Under the pieces are notes generated by a model. That model saw nothing but the letters and a program-made list of their open reading frames with translations, made no database searches and had not been told where the DNA came from. From Klebsiella michiganensis (GTDB lineage Bacteria > Pseudomonadota > Gammaproteobacteria > Enterobacterales > Enterobacteriaceae), in assembly GCF_002925905.1 (NCBI RefSeq), contig NZ_PRDB01000009.1:202856-266855 (forward strand): a stretch of DNA of 64,000 nucleotides, written 5' to 3'. Below are positions 55,742-64,000 of this stretch, piece by piece (the first letter of the stretch is position 1; each line of letters begins with the position of its first letter). Both the position numbers and the translations under genes were made by a program.

Positions 55742-55892
55742 AGTGGGCATTACATCTTCTATTGTAAAAAGGGGTTTTGATGTTACCGCAAAGGCAATAA
55801 TTTGGTAAGCCCAAAGCTTATGGTGGGGGAATTATTCCCTTTAAGGTAAACTTAACGCACAAGATTCAACTCACAATAACAAAGGAGTCGGG

Positions 55893-57002
55893 ATGAGTTC
55901 GCAATCCCAGGCCAAATCCCCCGAGCGTCTGCGCGCGATGGTCGCCGGGACCCTGGCTAATTTCCAGCACCCAACCCTGAAACATAACCTCACTACGCTG
56001 AAGGCGCTGCATCACGTCGCCTGGCTGGACGAGACCGTGCACATTGAAATTCAGATGCCGTTCGTCTGGAACAGCGCGTTTGAAGCGCTGAAGGAGCAGT
56101 GCAGCGCCGAGCTGCTGCGCATTACCGGCGCCAAAGCCATTGACTGGAAGCTGACGCACAGCATCGCCACGCTTCAGCGGGTAAAAAATCAGCCGGGCAT
56201 CAACGGCGTGAAAAACATTATCGCCATCAGCTCCGGCAAGGGCGGGGTGGGTAAATCGTCGACGGCGGTCAACCTCGCGCTGGCGCTGGCGGCGGAAGGG
56301 GCGAAAGTCGGCATTCTGGATGCCGATATTTACGGGCCGTCGATTCCGACCATGCTCGGCGCGGAAGATCAGCGTCCGACTTCGCCGGACGGCACCCATA
56401 TGGCGCCGATTATGAAATTCGGTCTCGCTACCAACTCCATCGGTTATCTGGTGACCGACGACAACGCCATGGTGTGGCGCGGCCCGATGGCCAGCAAGGC
56501 GCTGATGCAGATGCTGCAGGAAACGCTGTGGCCGGATCTCGATTATCTGGTACTGGATATGCCGCCGGGCACCGGTGATATTCAGCTGACGCTGGCGCAA
56601 AACATTCCGGTCACCGGTGCGGTCGTCGTCACCACGCCGCAGGATATTGCCCTGATCGACGCCAAAAAAGGCATCGTGATGTTTGAAAAAGTCGAGGTAC
56701 CGGTGCTGGGTATCGTGGAAAACATGAGCATGCATATCTGCAGCAACTGCGGACACCACGAGCCGATTTTCGGTACCGGCGGCGCGCAGAAGCTGGCGGA
56801 GAAATATCATACCCAGCTGCTGGGTCAGCTGCCGCTGCATATTACCCTGCGCGAAGACCTCGACAAAGGGACGCCGACGGTGGTTGCGCGTCCGGAAAGT
56901 GAGTTTACCGAGACCTACCGCCAGCTGGCCGACCGCGTCGCGGCGCAGCTGTACTGGCAGGGGGAAGTCATTCCCGGAGAGATAGCCTTCCGCGCGGTCT
57001 AA
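55893..57002 (+). CDS. mrp: Fe-S cluster carrier, Mrp/ApbC P-loop ATPase
   Basis: 369 residues, E. coli length. N-terminal MIP18-like domain (about 10-95), then deviant Walker A SGKGGVGKSS near 113, and the cluster-binding CSNC (ICSNCGHHEPIFG) near 286. Delivers or repairs Fe-S clusters in the cytosol. AAAGGAG precedes the ATG; divergent from metG as in E. coli. Confidence 0.96.
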   Translation: MSSQSQAKSPERLRAMVAGTLANFQHPTLKHNLTTLKALHHVAWLDETVHIEIQMPFVWNSAFEALKEQCSAELLRITGAKAIDWKLTHSIATLQRVKNQPGINGVKNIIAISSGKGGVGKSSTAVNLALALAAEGAKVGILDADIYGPSIPTMLGAEDQRPTSPDGTHMAPIMKFGLATNSIGYLVTDDNAMVWRGPMASKALMQMLQETLWPDLDYLVLDMPPGTGDIQLTLAQNIPVTGAVVVTTPQDIALIDAKKGIVMFEKVEVPVLGIVENMSMHICSNCGHHEPIFGTGGAQKLAEKYHTQLLGQLPLHITLREDLDKGTPTVVARPESEFTETYRQLADRVAAQLYWQGEVIPGEIAFRAV

Positions 57003-57020
57003 TCTCCTCACTATCCTGAG

Positions 57021-57051
57021 CCGCCCGGCGCTTTTCGCCGTGCGGTTTTTT
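57021..57051 (+). terminator. Terminator of mrp
   Basis: CCGC..GGCG-CTTTT-CGCC..GCGG hairpin with U-run. The following stretch to 57348 is AT-rich, with no other gene seen. Confidence 0.85.
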
Positions 57052-57351
57052 ATTTTTTCCGTCCCCGGTTTTCTACCGAGGAGATAATCACCGCGCGAAT
57101 AATATCGCTGTTAAATATTATTTATTTTTATTCACATTTAGCGATATTGAGATTAATCAATAAAACATATTGCTAACATTGTTTTCCTCTGGCGGTTGTG
57201 CGAGCTTTAATAGCAAAGAAGTGACGATTTTAATTCGCCGTGATGAGATTTAATTTTGGCTTTTTATTTGGCGAAACGTGGATGTTATCAGTAATACGTA
57301 TATAAAAACGATGGAAGGAAAGTATAGCCGTACACATTTCCGGAGTGCATG

Positions 57352-57681
57352 ATGAATAATATTGCTCTAATCGTTAAGTTACGAGAACTACTGGTTATTT
57401 TTATGCATACGCGCTCGCTGCCGGAGAAAGCAGCAGACGCGTTGCGTTATTGCCAGGAGCATCTCCCGATAGCTGAGATTCCGATTGGCGCTTATGGTGA
57501 GTACAGTGATATTTTTGAACAAATTGTTTTTTTATCGGATGACAAGAGTCGTACGGCCCCGGATGATTTACTGCGTAGCGGCGGCGATCTGATATTAAGT
57601 ATTTTAATGCTCTATGAGCAGGTTGCTTCATATATTGCCGTCGAGGAATTTATGCAAAAACAGAACCGCTTTAACGAATAG
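57352..57681 (+). CDS. Unrecognised small protein, AT-rich context
   Basis: 109 residues, MNNIALIVKLRELLVIFMHTRS...; I do not recognise the family. Soluble, mostly helical and acidic in the C-terminal half (DDKSRTAPDDLLRSGGDLILSILMLYEQVASYIAVEEFMQ). GGAG lies six bases before this ATG; an adjacent ATG at 57349 is the alternative. The 250 bp upstream and the gene itself are far richer in A+T than neighbours, suggesting transfer and H-NS silencing. Good coding signal: ordered RBS, no internal repeats. Confidence 0.65.
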   Translation: MNNIALIVKLRELLVIFMHTRSLPEKAADALRYCQEHLPIAEIPIGAYGEYSDIFEQIVFLSDDKSRTAPDDLLRSGGDLILSILMLYEQVASYIAVEEFMQKQNRFNE

Positions 57682-57692
57682 CGCTTTGCCAC

Positions 57693-57729
57693 AAAAAAAC
57701 GCCAGCGGCAGGGAGAGCGCGCTGGCGTT
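57693..57729 (-). terminator. Terminator of rcnB
   Basis: AACGCCAGC (57698-57706) pairs with GCTGGCGTT (57721-57729); leftward it is followed by seven Ts. Confidence 0.88.
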
Positions 57730-57735
57730 CAGCTT

Positions 57736-58053
57736 TTAGCGATGGTAGAAAATCTCGCCATCATAAATTTTGAGGATTTTCCCCTCGGTTTCGGTAATCA
57801 GCACGTAGCTTCCGCCCATATAGGTCCAGCGGGTCCCGGCATCCGGCGCAGGCAAATTGCGCTGCTGCCACTGCTTGATGTTGTATTCTGGCGTGAGGTA
57901 CAGCGGCGGGACGGTATCGCCGATGTGAAATTGTTTGAAGTCCGCGGTGACCCCATCGAGCTCATATTTCTGTATACCTTCGCCGGTCGCCGCCCACGCG
58001 CCGCTGGCGCAGGCCAACAGTACGCCCAGAAGCATCATTTTTGTTTTACGCAT
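57736..58053 (-). CDS. rcnB: Periplasmic nickel/cobalt homeostasis protein RcnB
   Basis: 105 residues with signal peptide MRKTKMMLLGVLLACASGAWA. The rest matches E. coli RcnB closely (IQKYELDGVTADFKQFHIGDTVP, YNIKQWQQRNLPAPDAGTRWTYMGGSYVLI, KIYDGEIFYHR). In E. coli rcnB follows the efflux gene rcnA and repressor rcnR; neither is beside it here. Confidence 0.9.
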   Translation of the reverse strand: MRKTKMMLLGVLLACASGAWAATGEGIQKYELDGVTADFKQFHIGDTVPPLYLTPEYNIKQWQQRNLPAPDAGTRWTYMGGSYVLITETEGKILKIYDGEIFYHR

Positions 58054-58222
58054 AATTTCCCCATTATTATCCTGGACACAAAATCGCAGCCTCGTATGAT
58101 TCCTGATACGTCAAGGGATTGGCAAGCGTTGGTTTGGTTAAAAGTGTAAGCAAACGGTGACGCAGCGCCGTTTTTCATCGGCGCGCGCCTGTTTTGAGAA
58201 TAATCCGGGTTGAGGAGTGTGT

Positions 58223-59143
58223 ATGTTCCGGCTGGAAGATCTGGCATTGTTTGTCCGCGCTGCGGCGTTAAGCAGCTTCAGCGATGCGGCGCGAGAGGCC
58301 GGGCTGCAGCCCGCGCAGGTGAGCGCGGCGATCAAGCGTCTGGAAACGACGCTGAATATTCGTCTTTTTGCCCGTTCTACGCGGAGTTTACGCCTGACGC
58401 CGGAAGGCGAAACCTGGCTGCCCTATGCCGCGCAGATGCTTGATACGCTGCACGCGGGGCTGCAAAAAATCAGCACGCCGGATGACGAAGTACGCGGTAC
58501 GTTACAAATTGCCGTGCCGTCCGACCTGGGGCGCAACTTGCTTCTGCGCGTGTTTCGCGCTTTTCGCCAGAGCCATCCCGCTCTGCGCCTGCGGATACTG
58601 TTTTCCGATCATCGGACCGACGTATTTAAAGATCCGGTAGACGTGGCGTTTCGCTACGGCGATAACGACGATGCCTCGTTTATTTCCCTGCCCGTCGCGC
58701 CGGAGAACCGCCGGATGCTGGTGGCCTCGCCCGGCTGGATAGCCGAACACGGCGAACCGAAGACGCTGGAAGATTTGGCCCGGCACAATGCGCTGACCTA
58801 CGTGCTGCGCGGCAGGGCGTTCGATCGCTGGCCGCTGAGCCTGGACGGGAAGGTCCATTACGTGCAGGTTGCCGGCACTATCGTGAGCGATGATGCGGAG
58901 GTGATTCGCCGCCTGGCGGTTGCCGGGGAGGGGATCGCGTTCAAATCTGAACTCGACGTCGGGGATGATATTCGTGAAGGGCGGCTCCAGGTGCTGTTGC
59001 CGGAGTATCAGGGCGACGTGGTGCCGCTGAATATGATTTGCCCGCACCGCAAGCAGCTTTCGCCTGCGGTACGGCTGCTGTATGAGGCGGTGAAAGAGGC
59101 GTGCGAAGCGGTTCATTCCCGCGCGCCCTCTGCGGGCCGCTAG
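58223..59143 (+). CDS. LysR-type transcriptional regulator
   Basis: 306 residues from MFRLEDLALFVRAAALSSFSDAAREAG; AGGAG five bases before this ATG. HTH about 17-37 (QPAQVSAAIKRLETTLNIRLF), effector domain from about 88 with IVSDDAEVIRRLAVAGEGIAFKSELDV. Member of the large PecT/DmlR-like LysR group (two-residue NDD type); target unknown. Divergent from rcnB across 169 bp, 3' side runs into REPs. Confidence 0.85.
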   Translation: MFRLEDLALFVRAAALSSFSDAAREAGLQPAQVSAAIKRLETTLNIRLFARSTRSLRLTPEGETWLPYAAQMLDTLHAGLQKISTPDDEVRGTLQIAVPSDLGRNLLLRVFRAFRQSHPALRLRILFSDHRTDVFKDPVDVAFRYGDNDDASFISLPVAPENRRMLVASPGWIAEHGEPKTLEDLARHNALTYVLRGRAFDRWPLSLDGKVHYVQVAGTIVSDDAEVIRRLAVAGEGIAFKSELDVGDDIREGRLQVLLPEYQGDVVPLNMICPHRKQLSPAVRLLYEAVKEACEAVHSRAPSAGR

Positions 59144-59189
59144 CGCCGACTCGGGAATGGTGCCGGATTATGCATCGGCATGGCTTGTT

Positions 59190-59353
59190 CCCGGCTCGCG
59201 CTGCGCTTAGCCGGGCTACGGGTTCACAGCAATCTGCGGGCCGGTAGCCCGGACAGGTGCGCCAGCGCCGCCTTCGGGAACGGTGTCGGGGGGACGGATC
59301 GGCGTGGCTTTTTCCCGGTTCGCGCTGCGCTTAGCCGGGCTACGGATTGGTAG
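59190..59353. repeat. BIME array, left of the IS element
   Basis: REP CCCGGCTCGCGC...GCCGGGCTACGG (59190), GTAGCCCGGACAGGTGCG...TTCGGGA (59244-59279) and CCCGGTTCGCGC...GCCGGGCTACGG (59314), period 124. Interrupted after GGATTGGTAG by the insertion sequence and continued at 60644. Confidence 0.9.
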
Positions 59354-59422
59354 ATACTGTGAACGCCTGCAACCATTTTTAGTTGCCGATACTTTCTCCG
59401 GCTCCCGGATGACAGGCACACC

Positions 59423-59454
59423 AACGACAGCACTCTCTGGTGCTGTCGTTTTTT
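59423..59454 (+). terminator. Terminator inside IS right end
   Basis: AACGACAGCAC/GTGCTGTCGTT, 11-bp stem (59423-59433 with 59440-59450), U-run TTTTTT on the plus strand. It would block transcription entering the element opposite to the transposase. Confidence 0.85.
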
Positions 59455-59468
59455 CTCAGGGAACGTTG

Positions 59469-60800
<1,332 letters not shown>

Positions 60801-62144
60801 TTAATGCTTCACCAGCGTGGCAAAGTAGTAGACCAGCGGAATCGCAAGGATCCACAGCCCGATGGGGATTTCCCGCCATTTGCCGGCAATCGTTTTAATC
60901 ACCACATAAAACAGCAGCCCGCCGGCAATCCCGGTCCCGAAGCTATTGGCAATCAGCGTAATCATCACCATCATCAGCACCGGCAGGCCGTCGGTGAAGT
61001 TTGCCAGGTCCACTTTGCGCAGGCCGCTGAACATATTCAGGCCAATGAGGATCAGCGCAGGCGCGGTCGCCTCTTTCGGAATCATCAGCGCCACCGGGGT
61101 AAACAGCAGCATCAGGAGGAACATCACCGCCGCCGACAGCGCGGTTAACCCGGTTTTGCCGCCGGCTTCCGCTGCCGCTGAGGATTCAATCAGCGCGGTC
61201 GCCGCCGGAATGCCCAGCCAGGGGCCAACGGCCGCGGCGATCGAGTCAACCATAAACGGGCGATTGATATGCGGCATATTGCCTTCCTCATCCAGCAGAC
61301 CCGCTTCGCCGCCTACCGCCAGCGTGGTGCCCATCGTGGAAAAGAACTCTGAGGCGAAAAAGACGAACAGGAACGGCAGGAAGGCGATATTCAGCGCGCC
61401 CAGCATATCGATTTGCCCCAGCACCGGCGTCAGCGAATGCGGCATATCGATAAAGCTGCCCGGGAGTCTGGTGACGCCCATCGGAATGCCGACCAGGGTG
61501 GCAAAGAGAATCGCCCACAGAATTGAGCCGGGGATTTTTCTCGCCTGAAGGGCAATGGCCAGAAACAGCCCGCAGAGCGCCACCAGCGCCCCCGGTGAGA
61601 GAAAATCGCCGAGCATCAGGGCGTTGGTTTTGGCGTTAGCCAGCACCAGCCCGGCGTTACGGAAACCCAGCACCGCGACAAACAGCCCAATGGAGGCCGT
61701 CAGGCCGAGCTTGATCGATTGCGGCACCGAACGGGTCACCACTTCACGCAGGCCGAACCTGGTTAGCAGGAAAAACAGAATCCCCGACCAGCAGGCGATC
61801 CCAAGACCAATCTGCCAGCCAATGCCTTCGCTGCCTGCCAGCGTGACGCCGACCAGCACCGAGCCGCCGATGCCCGGCCCGACGATAAACGGCAGGTTGG
61901 CATAAAACGCCATCAGCAGCGTGCCGCCGACGAACACCAGAATCGTGCCGGTGGTTGCCGCGCCTTTATCCATCCCGCCAACCGCCAGCAGGCCGGGGAT
62001 AACCACCAGCAGGTAGGCGGCGGCGAGAAAGCCGGTGATGCCCGCGAGGCATTCGGTGCGCAGCGTGCTGCCGCGGGAATACAAGGCAAAACGGCGCTCC
62101 AGCCAGCTTCCTTGCGTGGATGAATGAAGGGTATTGTCGGCCAT
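60801..62144 (-). CDS. Adenine permease, NCS2 (AzgA-like) family
   Basis: 447 residues, 12-14 membrane segments; AzgA-like NCS2 motifs GITGFLAAAYLLVVIP, GPGIGGSVLVG, FFSTMGTTLAVGGEAGLLDE and ATALIESSAAAEAGGKTGLTA. Likely imports adenine for the deaminase gene that ends 2 bp upstream, so the pair forms one leftward operon. E. coli relatives are AdeP/AdeQ. Guanine/hypoxanthine specificity is possible but the neighbour argues for adenine. Confidence 0.88.
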   Translation of the reverse strand: MADNTLHSSTQGSWLERRFALYSRGSTLRTECLAGITGFLAAAYLLVVIPGLLAVGGMDKGAATTGTILVFVGGTLLMAFYANLPFIVGPGIGGSVLVGVTLAGSEGIGWQIGLGIACWSGILFFLLTRFGLREVVTRSVPQSIKLGLTASIGLFVAVLGFRNAGLVLANAKTNALMLGDFLSPGALVALCGLFLAIALQARKIPGSILWAILFATLVGIPMGVTRLPGSFIDMPHSLTPVLGQIDMLGALNIAFLPFLFVFFASEFFSTMGTTLAVGGEAGLLDEEGNMPHINRPFMVDSIAAAVGPWLGIPAATALIESSAAAEAGGKTGLTALSAAVMFLLMLLFTPVALMIPKEATAPALILIGLNMFSGLRKVDLANFTDGLPVLMMVMITLIANSFGTGIAGGLLFYVVIKTIAGKWREIPIGLWILAIPLVYYFATLVKH

Positions 62145-62146
62145 GC

Positions 62147-63958
62147 TCAGGCTCCCTGATGATTATTGTTGTGTTTTGTGTGTTCCGGGATTTCCCGGCA
62201 GTCTATCAGCGGCTCGACGATCTGGCGGGTGCTGCCGTCGGTCAAACCTAAATCGGTCAAATGCGGTCCGGCGTTACAGGCAAGGCAGGTGCCTTCGATA
62301 GCCTTAAATACGCGATAGGGCGGCTCCCAGTCGGCGACCTCCGCGCTCAGGTCGCGAAGCTGGCGGAACTGTCTGGCCAGCTCCGGAGCGGGCAAGTCGG
62401 AAAGCATTCCGGCAATCGGCATCGCCACGTGGGCAAGGATTTTTCCCTGCTGAGACAGCGCCATACCGCCGCCGGAGGCGATCAGGCGGTTTGCCGCCAG
62501 CGCCATCTCGTCGGCATCGCGGCCGAGCACCACCAGGTTGTGGGAATCGTGGGAGTAGCTGGTGGCGATGGCGCCGCGCAGCTCGCCCCAGCCTTCCAGC
62601 AGCGCAATTTGCGGCGTCGCCTGGTGACGACCGTGGCGGTGCTTAACCCAAATCAGGCTAAACCCGTCCGGGATTTGCACCCGGCCATCGCGGACCTGCA
62701 CCTCAACCTCTCCCCACTGGGTAAAGCGCGCGCCGCGAATATGCCGCAGGCGGGCGACGCCGTGGCGAATCGCGCCGACGCGGAGGATAAAATCGTCAGG
62801 GCTGAGCGGCGGCATCTGCAGGGTATCGCGCGGCGGGGTAATACCCGCCGCCGGCGGAATCGACTCAAGCAGTGCGCCCTCGCGGGCAATCAGCTTCCCG
62901 GCGACGTACACCTCCCGCGCGTCGAGCTTTTCTAATGAATCAAAAACCACCAGATCGGCGCGGCGTCCGGCGGCAATCAGCCCCAGATCGTTACGTTGCA
63001 GACGGATCGCCGCGTTTAAGGTGGCGAAGCGCAGGACGTCGGTGGCCGGCAGTCCGTGCTCAATCAGCAGGTTGAGCAGGGCGATAATGCCGCCTTTTTC
63101 CAGCAGCATATCCGGTGGCACATCGTCGGTGCAGACGGTGATTTGCGAGGAGAGATGCGGCAGCGTTTTCAGCGCGGTAACGATATCCGGCAGCAGGTAA
63201 GGGTGCGAGCCGCGAATTTCGATAGTCAGCCCGGCGCGCAGTTTTTCCAGCGCATCGTCCGCCGAGGTGAGCTCGTGATCGGAGGTGACCCCGGCTGCAA
63301 GGTAGGCCTGCAGATCCGCGCCGCGCAAACCGCGGGCGTGGCCTTCGATCAGCTTGCCGCTGTTGAGACCGGCCTGGATAATCTCCTGCATCCGCTCGCT
63401 GCCGTGCAGCACGCCGTGCATATCCATCACTTCGGCGACGCCGCAAACTTCCGGCCAGGCCAGCATGGTTTCCATCTCCGCGCCGGCAAAATCGGCGCCG
63501 GACATCTCCAGTCCCGGCGTCGACGGCACGCTGGACGGCGCCGCGACCATCACCTGCAGCGGCAGATGGCGGCTGGCGGCGACGGCGTAGCGCACGCCTT
63601 CGACGCCCAGCACGTTGGCCAGCTCGTGCGGGTCCCAGAATACCGCCGTGGTGCCCTGAGCCAGGACGATTTCGGCATAGCGTTCAGGCGGCAGGTGGGA
63701 GCTTTCAAGGTGGACGTGCGTGTCCATCAGCCCCGGCGACAGGAAATATCCCGCCAGCGAGCGGCGTTCGTGGGCATCGGAGCGGCTGCCGCGCGGGTGC
63801 ACGCTGGCGATGGTTTCGCCGACGATCCCGACGTCGGCCTCGCGGATCTCTCCGGTGGCCATATCGACAATCTGCGCGTCGGTTAATAAGAGATCGAACG
63901 GGGATTCGCCGCGTGCGGCCTGCACGGCGCGGCGGCGGGTTTCAGCACTGCTGGACAT
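62147..63958 (-). CDS. ade: Adenine deaminase
   Basis: Amidohydrolase converting adenine to hypoxanthine and ammonia. 603 residues (E. coli Ade 588). Metal-binding MDTHVHLESSH near 80, WDPHE, GHARGL and HELTSADD stretches, and the C-terminal Ade domain with TSYSHDSHNLVVLG. GGAG five bases before the ATG. First gene of ade-permease operon; promoter would lie in the last 42 bases of the window or beyond. Confidence 0.93.
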   Translation of the reverse strand: MSSSAETRRRAVQAARGESPFDLLLTDAQIVDMATGEIREADVGIVGETIASVHPRGSRSDAHERRSLAGYFLSPGLMDTHVHLESSHLPPERYAEIVLAQGTTAVFWDPHELANVLGVEGVRYAVAASRHLPLQVMVAAPSSVPSTPGLEMSGADFAGAEMETMLAWPEVCGVAEVMDMHGVLHGSERMQEIIQAGLNSGKLIEGHARGLRGADLQAYLAAGVTSDHELTSADDALEKLRAGLTIEIRGSHPYLLPDIVTALKTLPHLSSQITVCTDDVPPDMLLEKGGIIALLNLLIEHGLPATDVLRFATLNAAIRLQRNDLGLIAAGRRADLVVFDSLEKLDAREVYVAGKLIAREGALLESIPPAAGITPPRDTLQMPPLSPDDFILRVGAIRHGVARLRHIRGARFTQWGEVEVQVRDGRVQIPDGFSLIWVKHRHGRHQATPQIALLEGWGELRGAIATSYSHDSHNLVVLGRDADEMALAANRLIASGGGMALSQQGKILAHVAMPIAGMLSDLPAPELARQFRQLRDLSAEVADWEPPYRVFKAIEGTCLACNAGPHLTDLGLTDGSTRQIVEPLIDCREIPEHTKHNNNHQGA

Positions 63959-64000
63959 AACAACTCCGGCACAAGGATAATGGGGATACTCTAGGGGCAG

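Noticed and set aside
55866..57011. 381-codon frame antisense to mrp
   Set aside because: Covers mrp end to end; mrp is unmistakable.

Overview
The window reads as chromosomal DNA of a Klebsiella-type enterobacterium (Klebsiella or a near relative such as Raoultella). Gene order follows the E. coli 46-48 min region (psu, yei, mgl, yoh and yeh genes through metG-mrp). It also carries a complete 3-hydroxybenzoate/gentisate cluster laid out like mhbRTDHIM of K. pneumoniae M5a1, a bgl operon, and GC-rich REP repeats of Klebsiella style. All family and homologue statements come from recognising the proteins; no search was run.

Layout. 1-3.0 kb: pseudouridine operon psuK (5' end cut off by the window)-psuG-psuT. 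3.1-6.2 kb: leftward yeiI, nfo, yeiH. 6.3-11.1 kb: yeiE, lysP and Fur-controlled cirA. 11.1-11.5 kb: a complete hok/sok type I toxin-antitoxin locus. 11.7-14.7 kb: yeiG/fghA, folE, yeiB. 14.7-19.9 kb: galS and mglBAC with paired GalS/CRP sites. 20-23 kb: sanA, cdd (two CRP sites 51 bp apart), yohK-yohJ. 23.1-29.1 kb: the mhb island, in which MhbT imports 3-hydroxybenzoate, MhbM makes gentisate, MhbD opens the ring, MhbI isomerises and MhbH hydrolyses to pyruvate and fumarate. 29.3-34.7 kb: dusC, then a bgl operon with CRP-dependent promoter and two RAT/terminator switches. 34.7-42 kb: methyltransferase, mdtQ-like, yohD, yohC, pbpG, a GNAT gene, dld. 42.2-48.5 kb: bglX, the osmF-yehYXW importer and the tiny gene yohO. 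48.6-49.1 kb: a 123-bp tandem BIME array. 49-57 kb: mlrA, btsSR, yehS, yehR, metG, mrp. 57.3-59.1 kb: an unrecognised small gene, rcnB, a LysR gene. 59.2-60.8 kb: a REP array interrupted by an intact IS621-like IS110-family element with its bridge RNA. 60.8-64 kb: adenine permease and adenine deaminase.

Compared with remembered E. coli K-12, two catabolic operons (mhb, bgl) flank dusC. Several K-12 genes are missing (nupX-rihB-yeiL, yeiS/preTA, yohF, rcnRA), and an IS element sits in repeat DNA. The most striking features are the IS621-like bridge-RNA element, whose target guide matches its insertion site in a REP, and the chromosomal hok/sok locus in which mok is fused in frame to hok. No CRISPR array, rRNA, tRNA or prophage was seen.
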